From: Tubulanus polymorphus | Lineage: Eukaryota; Nemertea; Palaeonemertea; Tubulaniformes; Tubulanidae | Direction of reading: 5' to 3' | DNA length: 64,000 nucleotides | Assembly: GCF_964204645.1 (NCBI RefSeq) | Contig: NC_134035.1 | Coordinates: 1,874,001-1,938,000 of the forward strand | Shown here: positions 25,063 to 44,639 of the stretch, piece after piece | Layout: each line of letters opens with the position of its first letter | Numbering within the stretch: the first letter of the stretch is position 1 | Program-made: the position numbers and the translations under genes | The notes under the pieces: model-generated | What the model was told of the DNA's origin: nothing | The model's input: only the letters and a program-made list of their open reading frames with translations | Databases searched by the model: none

Positions 25063-26613
25063 TCAATCCGTCTTGATTTTCGCTTTTTTATTTGTGCACC
25101 TTTTAATTCGAACGCAGATACTCGATGTTAGAATGACGCATACCGCCGTTAACAGCACTCCTAATACGACAATATCAACCATCAATATTTCAAACATAGA
25201 CAATTCATCTTGCGAAAATTCGAATTGTTTCGGGCCGTATTTCACGATCTGTTCTATAACGTGTACGATTCGATTTACCGGTTCGACTAGAAAATCTTTG
25301 CGTATTTTCGAAGCCGTTTCGATGTTTTGTTCGTAAGATTTATCGCCCAGGACGCTTCTGATTTTATTGACAATATCGTAAACGGCTCCCGGTCGTCGAA
25401 TATCGACGGTTAGGCCGAATTTTTTATGATGTAGACGCTGGCAGTTGTACGGTTGGTCGCCGGTTATCGGGTTTCCTATCATCGGTACCCCGTGGTACAG
25501 TGCCTCGTACATACCGTTATTGCCGCAGTGTGTTACGAAAAGCTTTACGTTAGGATGCCCCAATAGATCGTTCTGTCCGATCCACGTATCGTTGTATACG
25601 TTTTCCGACAATCTAACCAACGACGCCGACATGTCGACCTTCCAAACGAACGATAGCTCCTTCATTCGTACGAAAACGGCCGCGAAATCTCTCGCCAGAT
25701 TCTCCGGTAAACGGTCGATTTTCGTACCGAACGACACGAGCACGACGCCCCGTTCGGCGGCCTCGACGAATCGGCGCAGACGGTCGGGTAACGGTCGCGC
25801 CGGTCGAGGCGTCAGTCCCCCAATCCAGAAAACATTCGGCGTGCGAATGCGTTTCGCGTCTAAAAGTCCATCGGCCTCGATAAACCAAACCTTGGTCACT
25901 CTACGCGCTATATCCATCGATTCTCGATCGTAAAACAACCACGAAAATATCTGAATCATGAAGTATTCGGATAGATTCTTTATCCGTTCGCGAAAATTCC
26001 ACCGGTCGCTGCCGCCTGACATGAAAGTTTTAGTAATCGATGGCAGACGCGTAACTGGCGGCATCCAGGGCCAGGTCTGAACGGAGGTCAGACCGGCCAC
26101 GGGCGCGCCCAGTTTTTCGGCAATTTTGTACAGGCATAACGACGGCCCGAACGAATCTAACAAAATCGCGTCGAAGCGAATGGCTTCCAATCGTTTCAAC
26201 AACGAATCGCCGCTCGCTTCTAAATCTCTGCATTGCGGTGAACTGACCTCTCGGAATAGTTTAACCTCCTCATCAGTACCGGCGAAATTGACGTAATTCT
26301 CGACCGTTTTTCTTCTCAAATACGTATCGTTAAACGGATTATTACAACTCGATTCGTATCGGATGAAAGTGGTGACCGAATCGCGTATAATGCTCGGTAT
26401 AGGAACGGCTGTTTCTGGTAATACCATATACACGCTGTGACCACGTCGAGTTAACTCTGCAGCTATAGGCTCCATTTCTATTATATGACTGTACCATAGC
26501 GACGGTAGCAAGAGAATCTTACCGCTTCCATCGCCGTGAAGAGCGTGGCCGTATCGCGATACTATAGACACGCTGAGTATTACCCAAACTGGTAAAGCTA
26601 ATTTGAGAAACAT
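25063..26613 (-). CDS. UDP-glycosyltransferase (UGT family, intronless, membrane-anchored)
   Basis: The ORF is open from 26661, but the Met at 26613 is preferred. It begins a typical signal peptide (MFLKLALPVWVILSVSIVS), giving 516 aa, and a TTTCTAGGTATTTGTAG acceptor-like tract lies just upstream, suggesting a spliced 5'UTR. Family transfer: sugar from a UDP-sugar to small lipophilic acceptors in the ER lumen. Visible features, numbered from 26661: SLWYSHI with the candidate catalytic His (residue 59); the UGT signature with FVTHCGNNGMYEALYHGVPM and GNPITGDQPYN (about 375-405); a C-terminal membrane span (about 489-513); a basic cytosolic tail ending KIKTD, which fits the KxKxx ER-retrieval pattern. 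Vertebrate UGTs have several exons; this one has none in the coding part. Substrate and sugar donor cannot be told from sequence. It is divergent to MYRF. Confidence 0.93.
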   Translation of the reverse strand: MFLKLALPVWVILSVSIVSRYGHALHGDGSGKILLLPSLWYSHIIEMEPIAAELTRRGHSVYMVLPETAVPIPSIIRDSVTTFIRYESSCNNPFNDTYLRRKTVENYVNFAGTDEEVKLFREVSSPQCRDLEASGDSLLKRLEAIRFDAILLDSFGPSLCLYKIAEKLGAPVAGLTSVQTWPWMPPVTRLPSITKTFMSGGSDRWNFRERIKNLSEYFMIQIFSWLFYDRESMDIARRVTKVWFIEADGLLDAKRIRTPNVFWIGGLTPRPARPLPDRLRRFVEAAERGVVLVSFGTKIDRLPENLARDFAAVFVRMKELSFVWKVDMSASLVRLSENVYNDTWIGQNDLLGHPNVKLFVTHCGNNGMYEALYHGVPMIGNPITGDQPYNCQRLHHKKFGLTVDIRRPGAVYDIVNKIRSVLGDKSYEQNIETASKIRKDFLVEPVNRIVHVIEQIVKYGPKQFEFSQDELSMFEILMVDIVVLGVLLTAVCVILTSSICVRIKRCTNKKAKIKTD

Positions 26614-26661
26614 TTTCTTTGCGCAATCTAGCCAACTACAAATACCTAGAAAACGGAACAA

Positions 26662-28203
26662 TGAACAGATTATGATCCTAGATGACGTATAGAATAGTTT
26701 AGCTTTTTTAAAAGAATACCTGCCAATTCAATATCTTAAAACTATTAAAGAAAAGATACAATTCAGATATTATCCGTAAAATGTCCGGTTTGTGATTCCA
26801 AATTACCTTTGTAGCCAATTGATTCCTACGTTCATACGATTCAATTAGCGTTAACCGCAATATATCTACGCACAATTATATATACAACTTGTGTATAATG
26901 TTTCTTACTTATAGATATTTCAGTTACTGTGTTTTAATGATAATGAACTGAGTTGTTGTTGAAATTGACAATGTTCAAGTACGTCCGTATATCATACGCC
27001 CGTATAAATGTACCAAAATAATGACCCGATCTGCCGACCTTTTATCAAAAACGTTATCGCAATTCGTGCGCACTTAATTTACTTCAAACGAATAAAAACT
27101 ACTTTTGATTTTGTTTTATATTATGTTACGCGCAGACGTAGGTCCGGAAGAGGTCTTCACCTGGTTTTTTGTTTCTTTTGTGAACATCAATGAATCATAT
27201 GGAGAAATTGCAGCTACAACAAACGTTGATAAACGAACGTAACATAGATTTATTTTTTTAACGTTTCCGGATTTTTACTAAACCGCATTGGCAGAGAAAC
27301 GATTGTAATCTCTGTAATTAGTAGATTTAGTTCAAATCGCTGACAATTCCCTCGTTAACCTCGACGCGTGGACCTCGCCTTCATCAACTGCACCAGGACT
27401 GTCAACGTGTGCCGTGAAAAGTTCCCTAAACACGCGTTACATTTGAAACTCTTACAATTCTACAACAGACCATGTACCATGAAACGATTTAGAGTCCACG
27501 AACGGACACATCTTCAATAGACGACAATATGAACTTCATCGCGATACCGTCCTGCTGCCACCTGAACAGCAACCCACCAGCTACTTCAGTCTACCTAAAC
27601 CGAAAGTGGGAACAATAAATTTACATATTATCAATTGTGGGCTCATTTATCGACTTCAGGAATCGAGCAGTATACCTCAGTCTCTATCGTACCAGTCATA
27701 TATATTCTAAACGGTATTCGCATCCCCGACTTATATACACAATTCGCTAACGCGGCGATACGAGAAATCTCCGGCTTGAAACGGCTCGTAAAAAACCGGG
27801 CGCAGATTTCCTCGAATTCAACGCGAATTGTTTATCTAACTTTTCAGCCGCTACTGTGTTGGCTAATTAAGATGAAAAAATAACATTGATCGAATTTTTG
27901 GCGCTTATCATCTGGGTGATAAGACGGCTAATGAAATCATGTCGTGCGCGCGCGCGGCGCTACTATACACACACCACACACACTAACACTGTTCTAAAAC
28001 AAGGACGATCGAACCGAAGACATCGAGTTGACCTAAAGAATGGCGTTTGATAACGGGCCGAAATTCGATATAAGCGTTTATAATTAATCACTGATCGAAT
28101 TGTGCGCAGTGTCGTATGATTTCATGTGTAAACTCTGACAGTCGGAATGAGTTTTATATGCGCGTACGCGTCATAAACAGATCATTGCGCAATCGTTTTG
28201 CGG
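26662..28203. other. Shared 5' spacer between divergent UGT and MYRF
   Basis: No supported gene. It holds a CG-rich patch at 27941-27960 (alternating CG), likely near the MYRF promoter, and a short zinc-finger-like relic around 27400-27521. The ORFs at 27008-27193 and 27635-27883 look like chance. Confidence 0.5.
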
Positions 28204-38024
<9,821 letters not shown>

Positions 38025-38109
38025 ACGATGGTAACGCGACGGTCGGTCGGTCGGCACGTTTCCATTGGACGTATTCCTGTTTTCGGAATATAGAAATTCT
38101 ATATTTCAA

Positions 38110-38385
38110 ACTCTCTACTGGGGCCGCTTCTATCAGGTTTACGGACTATGCTATTCCGGAATAGGTATCGTATTCTGGTCGAAACAAACGCGCCGCCAGA
38201 AAAGTATTCCGGAATCGGTAGACACCACCAGTCGAAAACACTAAACTCTACTGGCCACTTCTATCTGGTTTAGAGATAATGCTATTCCGCAATAAGCAGA
38301 GCGTGATTCTGGTCGAAAAGAACAACGCGCTCGAAAAGAATTCCAAAATCGGTAAAGACCAATCGAAATCTGTCTAAACAACATA
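38110..38385. repeat. About 140-bp direct duplication after MYRF stop
   Basis: CTTCTATC-GGTTTA, ATGCTATTCCG-AATA, ATTCTGGTCGAAA and ATTCC-AATCGGTA occur in the same order in 38120-38245 and 38262-38370. It lies in the likely 3'UTR. Confidence 0.7.
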
Positions 38386-38390
38386 TCAAG

Positions 38391-38489
38391 GGGCCGTCTC
38401 ACAGAACTATACTTCAACAAATGAAATTAATTGCCTTTGAAATGAAATGTGAAATTCTGAAGTTCTAGTACTGTGAAATGGCCCCCGGT
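38391..38489. repeat. Foldback element
   Basis: GGGGCCGTCTCACAGAACTA at the left and TAGTACTGTGAAATGGCCCCC at the right, with AATGAAATTAATT..AATGAAATGTGAAATT inside. Ends resemble family B but the core differs. Confidence 0.65.
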
Positions 38490-39210
38490 TCTAACAAACC
38501 CTTGTTTATATCTAACGAATCGTATTTTCTTGTACATATTCTAATGAATAATTAAAGAACACGTTAAGCTAGAAAATAACCACACGGCTTTGGGTTTTCA
38601 TCTGATTATGAGTCTTCACTACAATGGCTTTTGTTTTCCTTGGTCTTTCCCTAGAATATTTTGAAAGATTGATGCATTTAGATGGAATTTCCTGCATCCA
38701 GAAAAAAAGAGTTCTTGTGTTATTTCTGACATTTTCCTAATTTTTGCTGATTCTATCAACCAGTTGTTTTCAGCACAACCTCAAATTTCTTTCTAATCAA
38801 TTCGCAACTCTGTAGCCTGAATCAACTATAAGTAGTACTATTCAGAGTCGTATTTGAGTTTGAATAACTGATATATACCTAATATATATATATCGCCCAT
38901 TGATCGAATTAGAGTGGATACTACGATGCCACGAATAAACAAAGTTTCAATATTACTTGAATAATCGACGCTTGAATTAGAAATCCAATAGGAAATTGCC
39001 TCTATTACGATTAGATTTTCTCAAGACGAAATCTTTCCGTTTCGAATGTACCAAAATATCTCCAGTTATTGGATCGATTTTGAAGGCAATTTCGTCCGAA
39101 ACGAATCCGAATAAGAAATAATCGATTGCACAATTTCCATATCATAATAACCGGTAAAAAGATGTTTCCCCACAACACAGTCTGGTGGTGTCGTCGAAGC
39201 TTAGAAAACG

Positions 39211-40170
39211 ATGGACAACGGATCCGAAAGTTTGACCATCGATTTGGTGAAATCTTACAGCGCCGGGTTCGTCAGCTCGATGACGTCGACGTCGACTCTA
39301 AATCGCCGGCTTTATTTCTATTTGTACGTCGTATTTTTACCGCTCGGTTTCGCCGGTAATTTTCTATCGTTCGTCTTGATGGTTCTGTCGAAACAGATGC
39401 GCGCCACGTCCTATTCGATATACCTGGCCCAGTTGGCCGTATTCGATACGATATCTTTATCGTACTATCTACTCGGCTGGTTGAACGTTCTCGGTTACTA
39501 TCTATCGCTGGACGAAGCCATCGTGACGTTCGAGTCGTCGATACGGTGCAAACTCGTGGAGATATTTCACGATATGGGCGTCGAAGGCGGTCACTTCACC
39601 GTGGTCATCATTGCCATCGAACGAGTGTTCGTCGTCGGGTTCCCCTTTCGCGCCAAACGACTCTGCACCAGAAAACATTCGAAAGTCGTCTGCGGATGTT
39701 GTACGACTTACGTCATCGGCGAATCGATATGGCGCGGAACGGTGCCCAAATATCGGCCGGATTTCGGTTGTTATTTCAACGCGGAAGACGTTCCCTTGGA
39801 TTACTTTCACGGCCTGACGATGTATATGCTGTTACCGGTGGCGATCGTTTTTATTTGTAACGCCATAATCGCTAAAATCACGTTCCTCAGCAGTAACGCG
39901 TTCGACGCTGCTAGCGATCACAAACGCGCCCAAACGATGAAAGTAACGCTGACTTTATTCGTTATTTCGATGACGTTTTTACTATTCAGCGTACCGTTGT
40001 GCGTCCCGTTGATTATTCTGGGTGCGGGTCTGGGTGACAAGCAGCAACTGTACGCCCTATCCGACACAACTACAATCATACTCGGCCTCAACTACGGGGT
40101 CAACTTTTATTTGTACATTCTTACGGGAAAACAAATCCGCGCCGCCTTATCACAACTTTTCTGCGGTTAG
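39211..40170 (+). CDS. Orphan class-A (rhodopsin-like) GPCR, intronless
   Basis: 319 aa with seven hydrophobic segments at about 35-59, 68-93, 113-136, 157-172, 203-224, 243-270 and 283-305. Class-A landmarks are GN at 49-50 (TM1), LAxxD with D80 (TM2), Cys113 and Cys187 for the TM3-ECL2 disulfide, ERV at 137-139 in place of DRY, and VNFYLYILTGKQIR at TM7/helix 8 in place of NPxxY. That TM7 pattern and the FPFRAKRLCTRK second loop recall peptide-type receptors of the FMRFamide-receptor/GPR139 kind that are expanded in lophotrochozoans (inference). TM4 is short and lacks the usual Trp. The C-tail is only a few residues (LSQLFCG), with a Cys that could be palmitoylated. Two in-frame Met codons precede TM1; the first is used. 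Ligand unknown. Confidence 0.9.
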   Translation: MDNGSESLTIDLVKSYSAGFVSSMTSTSTLNRRLYFYLYVVFLPLGFAGNFLSFVLMVLSKQMRATSYSIYLAQLAVFDTISLSYYLLGWLNVLGYYLSLDEAIVTFESSIRCKLVEIFHDMGVEGGHFTVVIIAIERVFVVGFPFRAKRLCTRKHSKVVCGCCTTYVIGESIWRGTVPKYRPDFGCYFNAEDVPLDYFHGLTMYMLLPVAIVFICNAIIAKITFLSSNAFDAASDHKRAQTMKVTLTLFVISMTFLLFSVPLCVPLIILGAGLGDKQQLYALSDTTTIILGLNYGVNFYLYILTGKQIRAALSQLFCG

Positions 40171-40429
40171 TTCTTTTCTTAAATGGAAAAATATTTTTCG
40201 GCGCGCAAAATTTTTCAGAAGGTTCGAATAGAAATCCCCAGAAATTCCATTAAAGGTCGTCGACAAAAATTGGCTTCGATTTCTGACGAAACAACTAAGT
40301 GTAGAGCAAAAATAGAATCACGTGAATAACATTACACTACACGGCTAAGAGGTTTTTGAAATGAATTTTCTCTGAACTGAATGACACTCGAATAGTCTGT
40401 CTGGAACATAACAAAATCCTATAGCGAAC

Positions 40430-40437
40430 TTTATATA
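40430..40437 (+). promoter_or_regulatory. Candidate TATA box of the FN2 protein gene
   Basis: TTTATATA lies about 70 bp upstream of the ATG at 40504, a suitable distance for a short 5'UTR. Only the motif and its position support it. Confidence 0.4.
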
Positions 40438-40503
40438 CTCTCTAACTAAAAACGGTGTAACGCACAAGTCCAAAGTTGTGGCATCTTACGCCAGCGAGCG
40501 AAT

Positions 40504-42430
40504 ATGCGACGCCAACATCTCTGTGTCGTAATTGGCTTGATAGTCGTTACAATCTCATCACTTGGGAATTTCAAAAAAGGTACGTCCGCTTTCGGATCCA
40601 TATTGCCACGATGGAAGAAAGTTTTAACAAAGCGTAAAAGTTCTGTTGAAATAGTAAAGAATATCATCAAGCTAATGACTACCACAAAACTCAATCAGTT
40701 GATTCGGAACTGTGTGCATATACGTAATCTATGTAATTTCAACGAGTTCAATTCTTATTCATTAATGTATGAATTTTCTACATATATCTGAAGCTATAGA
40801 GATTGTGATCACCAAAACGAACAAAAAGTGTTTCCTGCCGTTTAGATACAACGGTACGTTATACACTGATTGTATACCAGGGGGCGCTGGTAATCTGTCT
40901 TGGTGCAGTTGGACTCCTTTCTATTCCGACACTACGTGGGACTACTGCCCACCAACGCGTTCCAGTAAGTGTGCAAAATATTGCCAATGAAATTTTCCTG
41001 CTTACATTTTCATAGAAAAAAAAACTGTGGGAAATCGCTACTCCACCCCTCCTATTTTAAAAGATTTTCTGAACGAGCCCCTAAGCTTATACACCGAGTA
41101 AGCCACGACCGACCCCCCCCCCTTCTAATCCTGGATCCATCGCTGTTAAATGTTAACTTGTGTGTACAGTTTTAATGCTCAAGTTTCAAAGTTTATTTTG
41201 CTCCATATCTTACAAAAGAAATTGAGCACAGACAATTCTGTCATAGAACACACATTACAAGGTGGCCAAAAGTCAGTGATGAATATATTCTTTTGAAAAT
41301 TGACTAAATTATGACGTTCAAATTTTTCAATTGCAGACGAAAAGGTGATGACGAATCGGCGGAAGCTGTGTTATTTACCGTTTCACTATCGCGGACGAAT
41401 ACGTCACAAGTGCGTGCCGGGTAACGGCCGTTTCCCGTGGTGCAGTTTTCAGCCGTTTTTCGTCGACGGTTCGAAAAACTGGGGTTACTGTTGGAAAAAA
41501 CGTAATGGTCAGTATTGAAAAAAGAAACAAAGGCGATTTTCTGATACCGCAGGTTGAAACGGCTCGTGAAAATGTCTCTGATCTGGTCGGAATCAGGATT
41601 GATCAAAGCTACGCATAAACATATAAACATCTTTTTTTATTTCTGTCCAATTTTTAGGTAGAATCATCGAAACGGACAAAGGAATTAATTGTTATTTGCC
41701 ATTTTACTACGAAGGAGTTTATTACGAGCAATGCACGAGTTTTCGTCACGATCGACCCTGGTGCGGTATTGATGGAGTCGTAGGAAGGTGGGCAAACTGT
41801 CTGTATAAAAAAAACAATTCTACAAATAATACCCAAGCTGGAGATAATGGTCAAGCCGGCAATAATGGTGCAAATAATGGTCAAGCCGGCAACAATGGTG
41901 CAAATAATGGTCAAGTCGGCAACAATGGTGCAAATAATGGTCAAGCCGGCAACAATGGTGCAAATAATGGTCAAGCCGGCAACAATGGTGCAAATAATGG
42001 TCAAGCCGGCAACAATGGTGCAAATAATGGTCAAGCCGGCAATAATGGTGCAAATAATGGTCAAGCCGGCAACAATGGTGCAAATAATGGTCAAGCCGGC
42101 AACAATGGTGCAAATAATGGTCAAGCCGGCAACAATGGTGCAAATAATGGTCAAGCCGGCAACAATGGTGCAAATAATGGTCAAGCCGGCAATAATGGTG
42201 CAAATATTGGTCAAGCCAGCAACAATGGTGCAAATAATGGTCAAGCTGGTAACAAGGGTGCAAATAATGGTCAAGCCACCAATAATGGTGCAAATAATGG
42301 TCAAACTGGTAACAATGGTGCAAATAATGGTCAAGCCGTCAATAATGGTGCAAATAATGGTCAAACAACAAGGGGAAATGGCGGTAGAGCCTGGATTCCA
42401 GGAGGGTTTTCCGGGAAAGTTGTTGGCTAG
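40504..42430 (+). CDS. Secreted protein with three fibronectin type II domains and an Asn-Gly-rich decapeptide repeat
   Basis: Exons: 40504-40579, 40800-40964, 41337-41507, 41658-42430; 394 aa, all introns phase 1. Exon 1 encodes a signal peptide (MRRQHLCVVIGLIVVTISSL). Exons 2, 3 and the start of 4 each carry one FN2 (kringle-like) domain, with pattern C-(F/Y)-LPF-x-Y-x4-Y/H-x2-C-...-WC-...-W-x-Y/N-C and four cysteines. In exon 2 this reads KCFLPFRYNG..YTDC..SWCSW..WDYC. After the third domain the chain turns into about 17 copies of GANNGQAGNN (41835-42365) and a short Gly-rich tail ending GKVVG. FN2 domains bind collagen, gelatin or glycans in other proteins; the repeat has no known match to me. 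Likely extracellular matrix, mucus or adhesive material (inference). No membrane anchor. The phase-1 borders of every FN2 exon make it a shuffled module. Confidence 0.85.
41835..42365 (+). repeat. 30-bp coding minisatellite (GANNGQAGNN)
   Basis: About 17.5 copies of a 30-bp unit (CAAATAATGGTCAAGCCGGC, then AACAATGGTG). Central copies (about 41881-42180) are nearly identical; the last six have drifted. Because 30 is a multiple of three and the unit lacks stops, the minus strand and another plus frame are also open here, producing long spurious ORFs. Confidence 0.97.
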
Positions 42431-44639
42431 AAACCGTTCGTGAAAACACTAGCCTCAGTACCTTCCACTAATTTGTAAAGGGTCTTAAGGCACTGTAAAT
42501 ACTGATCCAAATTAAAAACGATACAGGTATACTGATTCAAAACGCCAATCAATAGAAATTACTTCGCTGTCTTCCAATGCCCAACATGGTCCAATGAAAG
42601 GTCCTTAAATCTCATCCCACGATTCGAATCAGTAGAATCCGAGGTGACGGTCGAATGAGCGAAAAAGGGGTAGCTCCGATAATATTTAAATCGCCAGCAC
42701 TGTAAATTGTATTTCATTTTATAGACTGGTTTACCGGTCTCTATCTTCGCATATTGAATGGGACAGGCAACCAGTCTAATCATTTTACATAAAAATAGGC
42801 TGATGCATTCCACTATTTCTCCACCTCTGATCGTATACATTTTCCTGAGGCTTTAGGTACCAAAAATGTACGGTGTGGGGGAAATATTTTCGAGTTAAAG
42901 ACAGTAATCATATTCAATAAAACGAATCTTTGGTACAGTTAAAGCAGACGGTGATTTGACTCGCGAATATATTATGCGTTGATCGGAGAATGTCTGACTG
43001 TCGTCGTTTCCACACCAGTCTCGATAAAATTTTCCACTTACAGCGTCCACAACTCTCATGTTCGTTATCTTATCAAATACAGGTAGTGATTTACATGCAT
43101 ACCAAACTGTATACGTGTCGCCACGATTTATTAATAGTCGCATTATGAACAATAATGCGCGCGATTCAAGTTGTTGAACTTCGTTCAAATATTTCCGATT
43201 TCGCACTTAATAATTTTTGTTACTGGTTCGATAAACTAAGGTTGTTATATTTCATTTTTTTGGTACAAGTATCTCTTCCACATTTCTGATCAAAACCAGG
43301 TCATAATGATAGATAATCAAGCATCGTTTGGTTCATTAACGAGGCTGCCAGTACTCAATGACATTGTTTGCTGTAACTTCTGAAAAATATGAAAGTTTAT
43401 GTCTATACTATTATGTACATTGTAGCTTATTATAGATTATCGAATTATTAATCTATTATCATTTAGTTCATTAACTAGGCTGTTGCATTGTAGTCGTTTT
43501 CTTCAAGTATGTCCCTTTTTTCAAAGCCTGAACTATAAATTCATACCTAGATACTTCTGTTCTTGCGATACCCCGATGTAAATAACCTATACATAACCTT
43601 CTCTGTTCTAGTGGTGAAACTTTGCTCAATCTGGCGCGATATTCATCAAAAAAGGTATCAAATCATTTACATATAACACCATAAATGACTGTTGTGTATT
43701 GTTGCTGTTTGTTCTATAACTGATCAGATCTCGATGCTACGATTCCGCTATATTGTACTTCATTGTAATTTTTGGGTTTTTTGTTCTGTGTAATAAAATA
43801 TACTGACTGAGACAGGACGCTGCAAATTATTTGACATTTTTAGTTTGTTCGTATATATTTCATTATGTATATATCAAGTGTATGTCCTCGATCTATGCAA
43901 CTGAATTGTGATTATCCGACCGCTTCACGCCGGTATCCCACGCCGGTGTTGAGACTCGATGATCACATGTCCCCGCGTTAAATCTTCACCTGTTGACGCG
44001 TTTTTCAGTCATTTAAAAATGTGTTATAACATTCATACACTCATTTTGACACCCAGCCAATTGCGACGAATAAAACAGGTAATGATATAATACGATATTT
44101 TCCCCCTACGCACTTGGCTTACGAAATCACACACACACGAAATTTCCCGGCGACAGAAACTCAAAATCGAACGCGTTCGGTTTCAGTTCTAAAAAATCAG
44201 TTTTAAAGCGATATTTCTTTTTAACATCAACCGTGTGATCGACAACTGCGTGTAAAACCTCACGTAAAACTGCGACAGTCGATACTGAAGTTTATCAAGT
44301 GTTAGATAGCGAACTCGACAACGCGCCACGCACGTAGACTGATATAGAAATTAATGTCCAACGCCGACTGTGCTAATACTAAAACTAATCCGACGACAAC
44401 GTGGTTCTCTGTGTTGTGTATTGTGCAGCGTTCATGGTTTCTCTGTTCGACGCGTGTAGCGTTCTCAGCATCATTATCTATGCAGGAGCTAGAACTGAGT
44501 GGAGAGAGAGAGAAGATGGCCGATGATACGGGTATATTCTGTCAGTTAGGATGGATGTCAGCTTTGTATATAGTCGCGATGAATACCGGCGAACTTTACG
44601 TTCTTCCTCGGCACTGACGAAAATCTACGTCTTCCAAAC
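42431..44639. other. Spacer between the FN2 gene and the OTULIN-like gene
   Basis: Contains the two minus-strand ORFs at 42559-43206 and a forward AATAAA near 43790. From about 43910 on there is a CpG-richer stretch that probably contains the promoter and 5'UTR of the OTULIN-like gene. A forward ORF at 44354-44617 (87 codons) precedes the putative start codon and would be an upstream ORF. Confidence 0.45.
42559..43206 (-). other. Two in-frame minus-strand ORFs, unknown, possibly one broken gene
   Basis: ORF 43206-42895 (about 103 codons, no ATG until residue 22) and ORF 42840-42559 (93 codons, ATG start) are in the same frame. They are separated by 18 codons with stops at 42895-42897 and about 42856. 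Both look protein-like (several Cys, Trp and Tyr; WYACKSLPVFDK in the first, CPIQYAKIETGKPVYKM in the second), but I recognise no family. It could be a pseudogene, two exons with an unseen intron, or chance. Confidence 0.25.

Larger units (their letters stand above)
38025..39210. other. MYRF 3'UTR and spacer to the GPCR
   Basis: Holds a direct duplication (38110-38385), a foldback (38391-38489) and an ATTAAA at 38551-38556 that could end MYRF transcripts. No coding signal. Confidence 0.5.

Noticed and set aside
25445-25933. 162-codon plus-strand ORF
   Set aside because: Antisense shadow of the UGT coding region.
39502-39860. Overlapping ORFs of 68-104 codons on both strands
   Set aside because: Shadows of the GPCR coding region.
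41654-42364. 236-codon minus-strand ORF and 198-codon second plus-frame ORF over the decapeptide array
   Set aside because: Artefact of a stop-free 30-bp tandem repeat; they lack any non-repeat homology and overlap the well-supported FN2 exon.
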